Shown: positions 37,896 through 46,562, counted from the stretch's first letter. The stretch is 64,000 nt of DNA from Carnobacterium jeotgali MS3 (GCF_000745125.1 NZ_JQNF01000005.1:124001-188000); one strand, 5' to 3'. Notes: generated by a model not told the origin, from the sequence alone. A program made the numbers and translations.

Positions 37896-38864
37896 ATGGA
37901 AAAGAAATTATTTGAGTACACTAATGATGAAACCTTCGATATTTATTTATTAATTAAATCAGCCGATATCCGAGTTGCGAAGAATGGTAAAAAATTCATT
38001 GCTTTTACATTTCAAGACACAAGTGGTCAAATGGATGGCAAATACTGGGATGCATCAGAAGAAGATATTGCGGCTTTCACTGCTGGAAAAGTTGTAAAGG
38101 TTTCAGGGAAAAGAGAACTTTACCAAGGAAATCCTCAAATCAAACTATTTAAAATTGCTGTAACAAAATCAGGCGATCCAGATAATGCAGATTTATATGT
38201 CGAAAGAGCACCATTAAAAAAAGAAGATATGATGGAAGAAATAAATGATACTATATTTGAAATTACAAATGCTAATATGAATCGTATTGTGCGTTATTTA
38301 TTAAATCATTATCAAAAACCATTCTTTCAACATCCAGCAGCCAAACGTTTTCACCATGCTTTTACTGGTGGTTTAGCTTTTCATACCATCTCAATGTTAA
38401 GAATTGCAAAGACATTAGCAGCTCAATACAAAGATATTAATAAACCTTTACTTTATGCAGGAATTATTTTGCATGATATGGGTAAAATCATTGAACTTTC
38501 TGGTCCTATTTCTACTGAATATACTTTGGAAGGGAATCTTTTAGGTCATATTGTGATAGTAGATGAAGAAATTACTAAAGCTTGTATTGCACTAAAAATT
38601 GATGAGAAAAGTGAAGATGTGCTCCTTTTAAAACATATGGTTCTGGCTCATCATGGTCAACTTGATTATGGTTCGCCAGTTCGACCAAAATTAAGAGAAG
38701 CTGAAATTTTATTTATGATCGATAATTTAGATGCAACGATTAATATGTTGAACACGGCGTTAGATAGAACCGAACCAGGTTCGTTTACAGAGAGAATTTT
38801 TGGATTAGATAATCGAACGTTCTATAATCCTAATGAACCAGAAAAAACGAGTGAAAATAAATAA
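37896..38864 (+). CDS. yhaM: 3'-5' exoribonuclease YhaM
   Basis: The 322-residue protein has an N-terminal OB-fold nucleic-acid-binding domain (about 10-100). An HD phosphohydrolase domain follows (about 150-290) with FHHAFTGGLAFHTISM and ILHDMGKIIELSG. YhaM is a Mn-dependent 3'-5' exonuclease that trims mRNA 3' ends. AAAGAGGGAG precedes ATG. It is third in the yhaO-yhaN-yhaM operon, which ends in a 20-bp perfect hairpin. prsA lies downstream on the opposite strand, as in Bacillus synteny. Confidence 0.94.
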   Translation: MEKKLFEYTNDETFDIYLLIKSADIRVAKNGKKFIAFTFQDTSGQMDGKYWDASEEDIAAFTAGKVVKVSGKRELYQGNPQIKLFKIAVTKSGDPDNADLYVERAPLKKEDMMEEINDTIFEITNANMNRIVRYLLNHYQKPFFQHPAAKRFHHAFTGGLAFHTISMLRIAKTLAAQYKDINKPLLYAGIILHDMGKIIELSGPISTEYTLEGNLLGHIVIVDEEITKACIALKIDEKSEDVLLLKHMVLAHHGQLDYGSPVRPKLREAEILFMIDNLDATINMLNTALDRTEPGSFTERIFGLDNRTFYNPNEPEKTSENK

Positions 38865-38912
38865 AGTAAAAGAGCGCTAGGGCAATTGTCCTAGCGCTCT
38901 TTTACTTTATTG
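38862..38912 (+). terminator. Bidirectional terminator between yhaM and prsA
   Basis: A perfect 20-bp stem (38862-38881 with 38890-38909) has an 8-base loop, with A/T-rich ends suitable for both strands. Confidence 0.95.
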
Positions 38913-38935
38913 AGATTTTTTATTCGTGTACTGGA

Positions 38936-39922
38936 TTATTCAGCAGAAGAGTCTGTAGCAGCAGATTCTTCAGTAGCAGAATCAGTAGCAGCGGGTTTTT
39001 CAGTAGTAGATTCTTTCACGGCTGATTCTTCAGTAGCAGAATCTTTAGCGGATGAATCTTTTTCAGTTCCCAAGTAAGCATCCATTGCATTAGATAAGTC
39101 TTTATCCTCAATGATGATGTTAGCATCTTTCATAATTCCGGACATAACTTTTTGAATATAAGCACTATCAGCTAACTTAGTTTGTAATAATTGGTCTTTG
39201 ATTGTATCTGTTTCTTCTTTTAATGTTCCTTTTTCAGGTTTATCAATCATTTTAATGATGTGGAAACCATATTCTGTAGCAACTGGTTCAGTTGTCATTT
39301 CGCCTTCTTTTAGAGCATATGCTGCTTCTTCAAATTCAGGGACCATTTCACCAGATGAGAATGTAACTTCTCCGCCATTAGCTGCAGTAGCAGTATCTGC
39401 AGAATTTTCTTTAGCAAGTTTTGCAAAATCAGCACCATCATTTAATTGAGCGATAAGGTCTTTTGCTTTTGCTTCATCTTCTACAAGAATGTGAGCTGCT
39501 TTAACAGAAGGCACATATGCGTCATAAGCAGTTTGAATTTCTTCTTTAGTAAATTTAGTTTTATCTTTTACTGCTGCTTCAATTAAAAGATTTAAACGAA
39601 TGGTGTCTTTATATTTTTCAGGGGTATAACCTTGTTGCAACATAAGGTATTCAAAAGCTTCAGCTCCACCCATAGAAGTTTCTTCAGTAGTGTATTGTTT
39701 ATCTACTACTTTATCGGTAACTTTATCTCCGTATAAATCAGTTAAAACATCTTCAATGATTAATTGTTGCAACATGCTTGATCCAACAGTATCTTTCATT
39801 TCAGCATAAAACTCTTCTTCTGTAATTTTTCCTGCAGTTGAAGAGGCAACAGTGCTATCAGAACAACCTGCAATTGTAAATCCTGCTAAGATAGTAGCTG
39901 TAGCTAGTAATAATTTTTTCAT
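38936..39922 (-). CDS. prsA: Foldase lipoprotein PrsA (parvulin peptidyl-prolyl isomerase)
   Basis: PrsA assists folding of secreted proteins outside the membrane. The 328-residue protein has a lipoprotein signal with lipobox IAGC (C20), an N-terminal chaperone region and a parvulin domain (about 134-225; KAAHILVEDEAKAK, ANGGEVTFSSGEMVPEFEEAAYALKEGEM, EYGFHIIKM). A helical region follows, then a low-complexity Ser/Thr/Glu/Ala/Asp tail (about 285-328). The ATG has only a weak ribosome binding site (TTAAGAA). An extended -10 (TGG-TATATT, minus strand) at 39992-39984 is the likely promoter. It is monocistronic. Confidence 0.94.
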   Translation of the reverse strand: MKKLLLATATILAGFTIAGCSDSTVASSTAGKITEEEFYAEMKDTVGSSMLQQLIIEDVLTDLYGDKVTDKVVDKQYTTEETSMGGAEAFEYLMLQQGYTPEKYKDTIRLNLLIEAAVKDKTKFTKEEIQTAYDAYVPSVKAAHILVEDEAKAKDLIAQLNDGADFAKLAKENSADTATAANGGEVTFSSGEMVPEFEEAAYALKEGEMTTEPVATEYGFHIIKMIDKPEKGTLKEETDTIKDQLLQTKLADSAYIQKVMSGIMKDANIIIEDKDLSNAMDAYLGTEKDSSAKDSATEESAVKESTTEKPAATDSATEESAATDSSAE

Positions 39923-39983
39923 TTCTTAACACATCCATTTCTTTTATTTTGCTGTAAATAAATATTTCGTAATCACAGATATA

Positions 39984-39992
39984 AATATACCA
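39984..39992 (-). promoter_or_regulatory. Putative prsA promoter (extended -10)
   Basis: Minus strand TGG-TATATT, about 60 bp before the prsA ATG, with no clear -35. Confidence 0.5.
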
Positions 39993-40131
39993 TACTCATT
40001 TGTATAAAAAAAACTAAAATCCCATTATTTGGCTTAAAGTCAATTAAAAATCACAAAAAAAACACAAACTGATGGAATTGCGAATGATGTTCAGTTTTTA
40101 CTGGTAAAGCAGATTCCCTTTTTGTTGAAGA

Positions 40132-40170
40132 TAAAAAAAGAGAGGTTGGGACAATTGCCCAATCTCTCTT
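40132..40170 (-). terminator. Terminator of the hit-yhaH operon
   Basis: On the minus strand AAGAGAGATTGGG pairs with CCCAACCTCTCTT, with one wobble, and runs into TTTTTTTAT. Confidence 0.88.
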
Positions 40171-40192
40171 AAAATAATAGAATAAAACGACA

Positions 40193-40540
40193 TTATTTCA
40201 TGCTTTGAGTCAAATCTTCCATATCAGCTGTTAATTTTTCAGTATGTTCTTGAATACGGCGTAAACGAGGCTCGGCCTCAAATGAAAATTCATCAACCGA
40301 TTCTTTCACATCTTGTGTAAATTCTTCAGCTAAGTTTTTTCCTTCATTTGTTAATTGAGCAATTGCCCCTTTTAAATCATTGACACTTTTTGAAACATCA
40401 TTAACCAGTAAAGTAGTATCATCAACATAAGATTTTAGTGCAACTCTATTTTCTTTACCTGTACGTGGAGACTTAAGTAGTCCATATATTCCTCCCGCAG
40501 CAGCACCTAAAAATAAGCCGTTCATAAAGTGATTAGACAT
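40193..40540 (-). CDS. YtxH-domain protein (YhaH-like)
   Basis: This is a small 115-residue protein with an N-terminal glycine-rich hydrophobic segment (MSNHFMNGLFLGAAAGGIYGLL) followed by SPRTGKENR, the YtxH/YhaH signature. The rest is an acidic amphipathic helix. It is probably a membrane-anchored general stress type protein of unknown function. Its ATG overlaps the hit stop codon (TAATG), so it is translationally coupled. The hit-yhaH pairing next to ecsAB and prsA is the Bacillus arrangement. Confidence 0.85.
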   Translation of the reverse strand: MSNHFMNGLFLGAAAGGIYGLLKSPRTGKENRVALKSYVDDTTLLVNDVSKSVNDLKGAIAQLTNEGKNLAEEFTQDVKESVDEFSFEAEPRLRRIQEHTEKLTADMEDLTQSMK

Positions 40541-40971
40541 TAATATCCCTCCAATTTGCTTTTTATTGTTAACGCGATACTATCTAATTCTTCAGGTGTA
40601 TAGTTCTCGGAATGGTCTCCGAAATGAATTGAAAAATCATCTTGCTCATCGTATCGTGGCAAGATATGTATATGTGAATGGAAAACAGATTGATAAGCTA
40701 GTGTACCATTATTATTTATAATATTCATACCTTTAATTGCAGGATTGGATTGCTTGATTGCTTTTGCAATTGTTGGTATTTTACTGGCAACTGTAGCTGC
40801 TAAAATCTCATCTAATTCAAAAATATCGGCTACATGCTTTTTCGGGATTACTAATGTGTGACCAGGTGTAACTTGTGTAAGGTCTAAAAATGCTAATATA
40901 TCGTCATCCTCATAAACTTTTCTACTGGGTATTTCATTATTTATAATTTTACAAAAAATACAATCTGCCAT
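40540..40971 (-). CDS. hit: HIT family protein
   Basis: This histidine-triad nucleotide hydrolase has 143 residues. The triad is HSHIHILPR (HxHxHxx). An N-terminal CIFCKIINNEIPS with paired cysteines may bind zinc. PGHTLVIPKKHV is also typical. It probably hydrolyses adenosine phosphoramidates or dinucleotides; the cellular role is unclear. AAGAAGGA precedes ATG. It is divergent from ecsA, with a 190-bp shared upstream region, and is first in a two-gene operon with the YtxH gene. Confidence 0.92.
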   Translation of the reverse strand: MADCIFCKIINNEIPSRKVYEDDDILAFLDLTQVTPGHTLVIPKKHVADIFELDEILAATVASKIPTIAKAIKQSNPAIKGMNIINNNGTLAYQSVFHSHIHILPRYDEQDDFSIHFGDHSENYTPEELDSIALTIKSKLEGY

Positions 40972-41119
40972 TTAGTATCCTTCTTTCTACTATAAAATCT
41001 TTGTATATAAGGTAATGATAATAGAGAAATAGGTTCTCTTATCTAATAAATGTATCATAAAAGCTAAAGAAAGTGAAACGGTAACACATGAAAAGAGAAA
41101 AGATTCTCATTCGTTCTTA

Positions 41120-41128
41120 TGGTACAAT
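41120..41128 (+). promoter_or_regulatory. Putative ecsAB promoter (extended -10)
   Basis: TATGG-TACAAT, with the -10 hexamer at 41123-41128. It lies inside an upstream in-frame extension of ecsA, supporting the downstream start at 41166. Confidence 0.5.
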
Positions 41129-41165
41129 AACTACATTAACTTGTGCAGAAGGGACTAAAAAAACT

Positions 41166-41903
41166 ATGAGTTTAACAGTATCACATGTTACAGGAGGCTA
41201 TAGCCAAATACCTGTATTAAAAGATGTATCTTTTGAAGTAGGAGATGGAAAATTAATTGGATTGATTGGTTTAAATGGGGCAGGAAAAAGTACGACTATA
41301 AAACATATTATTGGTCTTTTACAATCTCAAAAAGGGGAAATCAGTATTGATGGTTTGACCTTAAAGGAAGATAAAGAAACCTATCGGAAAAAATTTGGTT
41401 TCATTCCTGAAACTCCGGTTTTATATGAAGAATTAACCTTAAAAGAACATATTGAAATTACAGCAATGGCCTATGATATCCCAATTGAGATTGCTTTAGA
41501 GCGCGCTAATAAACTATTAAAAACATTTAGGTTAGAAAATAAATTAGAATGGTTTCCGGCTAATTTTTCTAAAGGAATGAAGCAAAAAGTTATGATTCTT
41601 TGCGCTTTTTTAGTAGAACCAAGTTTGTACATTATAGATGAACCTTTCTTAGGTTTAGACCCACTAGGCATTAATGCACTTTTGGAATTAATGGAAGAGA
41701 TGAAAAAACAAGGTGCTTCAATTTTAATGTCCACGCATATATTAGCAACAGCTGAAAGACAATGTGATGGGTTTGTCTTATTACATGATGGCAAAGTAAA
41801 AGCTGAAGGAACATTAGAAGATTTACGAAGAACTTTTAACATGCCTAATGCAACATTGGACGAATTGTATATCCAATTAACAAAAGAAGAGGATAGTAAA
41901 TGA
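41166..41903 (+). CDS. ecsA: ABC transporter ATP-binding protein EcsA
   Basis: This is the ATPase of the Ecs exporter, which affects secretion, regulated proteolysis and, in some Firmicutes, pheromone export. The 245-residue protein has Walker A GLNGAGKSTT, a variant signature FSKGMKQKV in place of LSGGQ (typical for EcsA), Walker B YIIDEPFLGLDP and H-loop MSTHIL. An open frame extends 78 bp upstream, but it contains the promoter. The N-terminus MSLTVSHVTGGYSQ and the length match the family, so ATG 41166 is chosen. It overlaps ecsB (ATGA). Confidence 0.92.
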   Translation: MSLTVSHVTGGYSQIPVLKDVSFEVGDGKLIGLIGLNGAGKSTTIKHIIGLLQSQKGEISIDGLTLKEDKETYRKKFGFIPETPVLYEELTLKEHIEITAMAYDIPIEIALERANKLLKTFRLENKLEWFPANFSKGMKQKVMILCAFLVEPSLYIIDEPFLGLDPLGINALLELMEEMKKQGASILMSTHILATAERQCDGFVLLHDGKVKAEGTLEDLRRTFNMPNATLDELYIQLTKEEDSK

Positions 41904-43126
41904 TGATAGAAATATGGAAGCAACGAGTTAAGCTGCATCAAAAGAAAATGATGAAGTACTCAAAGTATATATTCAATGATCATTTTGTAATTGTTTGTTT
42001 ATTTTTAGTCGGTGCTATGGGGTATGCCTACTCAAATTATTTGAAAACAATCACTTCTTATGACGTGAAAGGCCAATTGATAGGAGTTGTTGTTTTTACA
42101 GCTACATTAGGTATTGGAAAGTTAGGAACACTTGTTCAGCCAGCTGATGCAGTGTTCCTCTTGCCTAAAGAAAAAGCTATGGCAGAATATTTTAAACAAG
42201 CAAAATGGAGAAGTCTATGGTTACCTATTTTTGCTATTGTGTTAATTATTGGTGCAATAATGCCTTTATTAGTTGCTATGTCTGGATTTGCTTTTTCAGA
42301 TATGATCTATTTTATGGTGATATTAATCATTTTGAAAGAAGTAGATCTCAACGTACAAATGCTAAATTTGAAAATAAAAGAATCTAAAGAATGGGTTAAA
42401 ATACAAATTATCTTATTTAGTATTTTCTTCATTGTTAATATTCTTGCTCTATTTATCAGTCCAATTGTTGGACTAGTAGCTGCTATCATTTTAACGATAA
42501 GTTACCGCTTATTACTTAATCGTAAAAATGATTATCAAACTTATCAATGGGAAAAGATGATAAAAGATGAATCGAATAGAATGAAGCGGATTTATCAGTT
42601 TATAAATTTGTTTACCGATATTCCTGCACTAAAAGGTTCTGTTAAAAGAAGAGGCTATTTAGATGCTTTTTTGAAACCGATACAAAAAAACAACAGCAAT
42701 GCTTTTTACTATCTATACGCTAGAGCATTTCTAAGAGGTACTGAGTACAGCGGTTTATATGTTCGATTGTTGGTTATCGCTATGTTGCTTAGTGGCTTAG
42801 GCAATTCCTTTATGTTAAGTGCCTTTTTAACAATTGTATTTCTCTATTTAACAGGTTTTCAACTTTTACCGCTTTATTTTCATTTTGATAACTTATCGTT
42901 GAATGTTCTATACCCTATAAAGCAAGATGATAAACTTCAGTCTCTTAAAAAAGTATTATTGGCATTACTGTTTGTTGAAGGTTTATTGATTACTGTTGTA
43001 TCTGCTGTTCACTTGTCCATTATAGAAGTACTGGTTCTATTGACAATCAGTGTAACCTTCAACTTAGGCTTTTGCCAGTTCTATTTACCTCATCGACTAG
43101 ATAGAATGATTAAATTACAGAGATAA
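41900..43126 (+). CDS. ecsB: ABC transporter permease EcsB
   Basis: This is the membrane subunit of the Ecs transporter, 408 residues, with about eight to ten hydrophobic segments in two clusters (about 28-200 and 280-400) around a charged central loop. It begins with the amphipathic segment WKQRVKLHQKKMMKYSKYIFNDHF that is typical of EcsB. Its ATG overlaps the ecsA stop by 4 bp, so translation is coupled. The third Bacillus gene, ecsC, is absent; dat follows instead. Confidence 0.9.
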   Translation: MMIEIWKQRVKLHQKKMMKYSKYIFNDHFVIVCLFLVGAMGYAYSNYLKTITSYDVKGQLIGVVVFTATLGIGKLGTLVQPADAVFLLPKEKAMAEYFKQAKWRSLWLPIFAIVLIIGAIMPLLVAMSGFAFSDMIYFMVILIILKEVDLNVQMLNLKIKESKEWVKIQIILFSIFFIVNILALFISPIVGLVAAIILTISYRLLLNRKNDYQTYQWEKMIKDESNRMKRIYQFINLFTDIPALKGSVKRRGYLDAFLKPIQKNNSNAFYYLYARAFLRGTEYSGLYVRLLVIAMLLSGLGNSFMLSAFLTIVFLYLTGFQLLPLYFHFDNLSLNVLYPIKQDDKLQSLKKVLLALLFVEGLLITVVSAVHLSIIEVLVLLTISVTFNLGFCQFYLPHRLDRMIKLQR

Positions 43127-43178
43127 TTGAGAAAGTAAACTTATTTTTTAAATTAAAAATGCACAGTTCATTTTTTTT

Positions 43179-43187
43179 TGGTATGAT
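43179..43187 (+). promoter_or_regulatory. Putative dat promoter (extended -10)
   Basis: TGG-TATGAT (-10 at 43182-43187), preceded by a long T-tract, about 38 bp before the dat start. Confidence 0.5.
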
Positions 43188-43224
43188 AGAAAAAATTATT
43201 CTATTTTTAGAAAGAGGTTAAGAA

Positions 43225-44085
43225 ATGAAAGTTATTTGGAATAATGAAATTGTTGAACGTAGTGAAGTTAAAATTGATATGGAAGATAGGGGTTACCAAT
43301 TTGCAGATGGGATCTATGATGTTGTAAGAGCTTATAATGGCAAGTTTTTTACTTTAGATGAACATGTAGATCGTCTATTTTCTAGTGCTGAAAAAATTGA
43401 ATTGATTTTACCTTTTACAAAAGAGGAATTGAAACAACTGTTAAGTAAATTGATTCAGGTAAATGAAATCGATACGGGTAATGTTTATATGCAATTAACT
43501 AGAGGTATTGGGATTCCAAGAAATCATTCCTATCCTGATCCTGAATTAGTTCCGCCAGTTTTTACAGCTACAACAACACTTGTTCCGCGTGATCAAATAA
43601 AAATGGATCAAGGCATGTCTGCTATTATCGTACCTGACTTACGATGGTTAAGATGTGACATTAAGTCGACCAGTTTGCTTGGTAATATTATGGCTAAACA
43701 CGAAGCACATAAAAAAGGCGGAGACGAAGCAATTCTTCATCGTGATGGTGTGGTTACGGAATGTTCTTCTTCAAATGTATGGATGATCAAAAATGATGTA
43801 ATTTATACTCATCCAGATGGAAATCTTGTTTTACCGGGTATTACTAAGCTAATGTTGTTAAAAGTTGCTCGAAAAGCAGGAATACCTGTTAAAGAAGAAG
43901 CGTTTACTCTTGAAAATCTAAAAGAAGCAGATGAAGTGTTTGCATCTAGTACGACTATGGAAGCTATGCCGATAACCTTTATAGACGGCAATCCCGTAGG
44001 ACAAGGGAAACGAGGCTCAGGAGTCGAAAGGTTGCAACAATTGTATGTAGATGCTGTAGAAGAAGTATGTGGAAAGATAAGATAA
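43225..44085 (+). CDS. dat: D-amino-acid transaminase (D-alanine aminotransferase)
   Basis: This fold-type IV PLP aminotransferase of 286 residues makes D-glutamate or D-alanine for the cell wall. It has EDRGYQFADGIYDV near the N-terminus, the PLP-binding lysine in CDIKSTSLLGN (about K145) and the phosphate-binding ECSSSNVWMI and LPGITK motifs. Branched-chain aminotransferases share the fold, but the length and the DIKS context favour Dat. AAAGAGGTTAAGAA precedes ATG. It is monocistronic, with a hairpin terminator. Confidence 0.93.
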   Translation: MKVIWNNEIVERSEVKIDMEDRGYQFADGIYDVVRAYNGKFFTLDEHVDRLFSSAEKIELILPFTKEELKQLLSKLIQVNEIDTGNVYMQLTRGIGIPRNHSYPDPELVPPVFTATTTLVPRDQIKMDQGMSAIIVPDLRWLRCDIKSTSLLGNIMAKHEAHKKGGDEAILHRDGVVTECSSSNVWMIKNDVIYTHPDGNLVLPGITKLMLLKVARKAGIPVKEEAFTLENLKEADEVFASSTTMEAMPITFIDGNPVGQGKRGSGVERLQQLYVDAVEEVCGKIR

Positions 44086-44105
44086 CCAATCAAAATTAAG
44101 AAGGT

Positions 44106-44137
44106 CAGCCAAATAATTTGTTTGGCTGCTTTTTTTT
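44106..44137 (+). terminator. Terminator after dat
   Basis: CAGCCAAA (44106-44113) pairs with TTTGGCTG (44121-44128), followed by eight T residues. Confidence 0.9.
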
Positions 44138-44265
44138 GAGAAAAATTATCGTAGAAAAAATCTGAAAATAAAAAGAAAACGTAATAAATTGCATGAATGA
44201 ACTCGTATAGCAACTTTTTATAAATCCAAAGTAAGTGTATTTGTAGAAAAAGAACGTATATACGC

Positions 44266-44294
44266 TTGACGTAGAAAGAAAATCTATTTAAAAT
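44266..44294 (+). promoter_or_regulatory. Strong promoter upstream of the ytmP-like gene
   Basis: TTGACG (44266-44271), 17 bp, TAAAAT (44289-44294). It starts a leader of about 195 nt. The 410-bp gap at 44086-44495 holds the dat terminator, this promoter and the leader; no gene is supported in it. Confidence 0.7.
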
Positions 44295-44304
44295 AGAAAG
44301 AGAA

Positions 44305-44346
44305 CAGAAAGATAGATGTCTTTTGTGATATCTGTCCTTTTTTTGT
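44305..44346 (+). terminator. Weak hairpin and T7 just after the promoter (possible attenuator or short-RNA end)
   Basis: ACAGA (about 44306-44310) can pair with TCTGT (about 44331-44335), followed at once by CC and seven T residues. Only five pairs are secure, so termination here is a guess. Confidence 0.3.
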
Positions 44347-44495
44347 CTAAAGTTGCAGGTAAACTAAATAAGATTTAGTACTATTGGTTTTACGGGTTGG
44401 AATTTTTTGCTATTCGAATAAGATTATTCTCACCCGTTTTGCTTTTCATGTCTGTATAGAAATGTTTCAGAATATAAAGCAAGGAATGATTTGGT

Positions 44496-45290
44496 ATGGA
44501 TTTTGAAATAGATTCTGGATGGAAGTTACATCCCGTTGGTGGTGACACTGGTCAAGCGTATATGGGTACAAGGGCGGAAGAAAAGCTTTTTTTAAAGCGA
44601 AATTCTTCACCTTTTTTAGCTGCATTATCTGTTGAAGGAATTACTCCAAGGTTAATGTGGACAAAACGTATTGGTAATGGTGATGTCCTGACGGCACAAG
44701 AATGGTTAAATGGAAGAGCTCTTACAAAAAAAGAAATGTCTTCACCAGAGGTAGCAAAACTGATTAGTCGAATACATAATTTTGCAACATTAAGAAGAAT
44801 GCTTGCTCGTGTAGGCGGCGAAGTTGTTACACCTGAACAGTTAATTCAAAAATATGAAGAAAAATTATCATTAGATTTAAAAAATCATCCTTTATTATCA
44901 CTTATTATTAAAAAATTAAAAGCTGAAGTAGCATTAATGAGCACAGTTGAAGCCAAAGTTTGTCATGGAGATATTTATCGCAAAAACTGGCTTTTATCAG
45001 ATGAAAATCGACTTTATCTAGTTGATTGGGATTCTGCTATGTTATGTGATCCGGCTATGGATGTCAGTATGTTACTCTGTCAGTATGTCCCTGAAGATCA
45101 TTGGGTAGATTGGCTAGAACATTACGACACAGAAATAACTGAAGAGTTAAAAAACCGTATTATGTGGTACGCTCTAATGAACTATTTAATTCAAACAAAA
45201 CAACACCATAAGGAAACACGATTCCATGAAATGAATAAAGATATCATTATGTTACAAAGTCTTTATCAAGGGAAAAATTATTTTTTTTAA
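44496..45290 (+). CDS. Phosphotransferase-family protein (YtmP-like, choline/aminoglycoside kinase fold)
   Basis: The 264-residue kinase-fold protein carries the catalytic loop CHGDIYRKNWLL (HGDxxxxN) and the metal-binding VDWDSAMLCDPAMDV. An N-terminal lysine-containing strand (EEKLFLKRNSSPF) likely binds ATP. The substrate is unknown. Its position directly before trmB matches Bacillus ytmP-ytmQ. Resistance to aminoglycosides should not be inferred from the fold. CAAGGAATG precedes the ATG. The long leader upstream may regulate it. Confidence 0.85.
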   Translation: MDFEIDSGWKLHPVGGDTGQAYMGTRAEEKLFLKRNSSPFLAALSVEGITPRLMWTKRIGNGDVLTAQEWLNGRALTKKEMSSPEVAKLISRIHNFATLRRMLARVGGEVVTPEQLIQKYEEKLSLDLKNHPLLSLIIKKLKAEVALMSTVEAKVCHGDIYRKNWLLSDENRLYLVDWDSAMLCDPAMDVSMLLCQYVPEDHWVDWLEHYDTEITEELKNRIMWYALMNYLIQTKQHHKETRFHEMNKDIIMLQSLYQGKNYFF

Positions 45291-45326
45291 CAAAAAATGA
45301 AGAATAATAAGTGTCAGTATTTATTC

Positions 45327-45360
45327 AAATCCTCTTCCTGTTTTTGAAGAGGATTTTTCT
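45327..45360 (+). terminator. Terminator after the ytmP-like gene
   Basis: AAATCCTCTTC (45327-45337) pairs with GAAGAGGATTT (45346-45356), then TTCT. The T-run is short, so read-through into trmB is possible. Confidence 0.75.
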
Positions 45361-45412
45361 ATGTCAAACGGAAAAAAATTAGGTAATAATAAATAGAATG
45401 GAGAATATAAAT

Positions 45413-46066
45413 ATGCGTTTAAGAAATAAACCAAATGCACCGCAAAAAATTGCTGAGTTTCCTCAGTATATACCTGAACAACCAGATAATTGGGTAGGAA
45501 AATGGCAAGAAAGATTTGGCAATGACCATCCTATTCATATTGAAGTAGGTACGGGTAAAGGGCGTTTTGTTACTGAAATGGCCAAACTACATCCAGAAAT
45601 TAATTATATTGGTATTGAACTTCAAATGAGTGTAATTGTTGTGGCTTTAGACAGATTGATTGAAGAAAAATTGCCAAATCTACAGTTGTTACACGTCAAC
45701 GGAGGCTCAGTAACACAATATTTTGCAGAAGGAGAAGTTGCTCAAGTTTACTTGAATTTTTCTGATCCGTGGCCGAAAACACGTCATGAAAAAAGACGGT
45801 TAACATACAAGAGCTTTTTAGAAAGTTATGAAAAAATTCTAGTATCTGAAGGTGAAATTCATTTCAAAACAGATAACCAGGGATTATTCGAATATTCTTT
45901 AGCTAGTTTCTCAAAATATGGGATGATACTTGACCAAGTTTGGCTAAATTTACATGAAAGTGATTTTGAAGGAAATGTTATGACTGAGTATGAAGAGAAA
46001 TTTTCTTCTCGAGGTAGCCGCATTTATCGTGTAGTTGCAAAATTTCCTAAGAAAGAAGTTAAATAG
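45413..46066 (+). CDS. trmB: tRNA (guanine-N7-)-methyltransferase
   Basis: TrmB methylates G46 of tRNA using S-adenosylmethionine. The 217-residue protein begins [13 protein letters not shown], the canonical N-terminus. It has the SAM-binding [18 protein letters not shown] and [16 protein letters not shown], the catalytic and tRNA-binding signature. An in-frame ATG lies at 45398, but GGAGA (45400-45404) sits 9 bp before ATG 45413, which therefore is the start. A 16-bp hairpin terminator separates it from the convergent PepSY gene. Confidence 0.95.
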   Translation: MRLRNKPNAPQKIAEFPQYIPEQPDNWVGKWQERFGNDHPIHIEVGTGKGRFVTEMAKLHPEINYIGIELQMSVIVVALDRLIEEKLPNLQLLHVNGGSVTQYFAEGEVAQVYLNFSDPWPKTRHEKRRLTYKSFLESYEKILVSEGEIHFKTDNQGLFEYSLASFSKYGMILDQVWLNLHESDFEGNVMTEYEEKFSSRGSRIYRVVAKFPKKEVK

Positions 46067-46070
46067 AAAT

Positions 46071-46112
46071 AAAAGCGTTAAACCAATTAACTTTACTTGG
46101 TTTAACGCTTTT
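46071..46112 (+). terminator. Bidirectional terminator between trmB and the PepSY gene
   Basis: AAAAGCGTTAAACCAA (46071-46086) pairs perfectly with TTGGTTTAACGCTTTT (46097-46112). Confidence 0.92.
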
Positions 46113-46115
46113 ATA

Positions 46116-46454
46116 TTAGACACGGTATAAGTCTAAGATGCTTCCAGTGTAAGCATCCGCAATGAATTCGTATTGGATTAATTGGTCTTCTTCAAGTCTT
46201 GAAATACCTCCGTAATAAACATCCGTTTTAAGAGCAAATTTTTGTAAAGGGACTTTTTGTAATTCAATCCAAGAGCCTTCTATAGGACCTTCTTTTAAAA
46301 ATAATGTTTTAACGTGTTTTAAAATAGTATCTCCATGGATAGCTTTTTTTGTAGTTAGTATTTTGTGAAGGAAATAACCACAAGTTAATCCTGCTCCAAA
46401 AAGTAATCCGCTAGCTAATAGATATGGTGTTTTTTCTTTAGTATAATAAGTCAT
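46116..46454 (-). CDS. PepSY-domain membrane protein (YtzB-like)
   Basis: This is a 112-residue protein with one N-terminal transmembrane helix (about 10-30; LASGLLFGAGLTCGYFLH) and a PepSY domain ending in QYEFIADAYTGSILDLYRV. It is probably an extracytoplasmic protease-inhibitor or sensor-like domain of unknown role. GGGAGGG precedes the ATG. Bacillus YtzB lies in the same neighbourhood (near ytoP), supporting the assignment. It is monocistronic and convergent with trmB. Confidence 0.78.
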   Translation of the reverse strand: MTYYTKEKTPYLLASGLLFGAGLTCGYFLHKILTTKKAIHGDTILKHVKTLFLKEGPIEGSWIELQKVPLQKFALKTDVYYGGISRLEEDQLIQYEFIADAYTGSILDLYRV

Positions 46455-46534
46455 TTAATAAACGCCCTCCCATTTCATTTGTTTTTTTTATAGTATACCA
46501 CGTTTAAAAATAAATGAAATTAAAGCATTACCAC

Positions 46535-46562
46535 TTAAACTTAGACTGAATTAAGGTATAAT
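46535..46562 (+). promoter_or_regulatory. Promoter of the M42 peptidase operon
   Basis: TTAAAC (46535-46540), 16 bp, TATAAT (46557-46562). The leader is about 65 nt and contains a hairpin with CACGTAG (46594-46600) and CTATGTG (46616-46622). Confidence 0.6.

Noticed and set aside
41088-41165. N-terminal extension of ecsA by 26 codons
   Set aside because: The extension contains a likely extended -10 promoter, has no homology to EcsA N-termini and no ribosome binding site at its ATG.
41471-41941. 156-codon minus-strand frame opposite ecsA
   Set aside because: ecsA motifs are intact on the plus strand; the antisense frame has no domain features or start signals.
43809-44213. 134-codon minus-strand frame across the end of dat
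   Set aside because: It crosses the dat terminator and is antisense to conserved aminotransferase sequence.
44496-45290. Aminoglycoside resistance phosphotransferase
   Set aside because: Only the kinase fold is shared; chromosomal synteny with trmB marks it as the housekeeping YtmP-type protein of unknown substrate.
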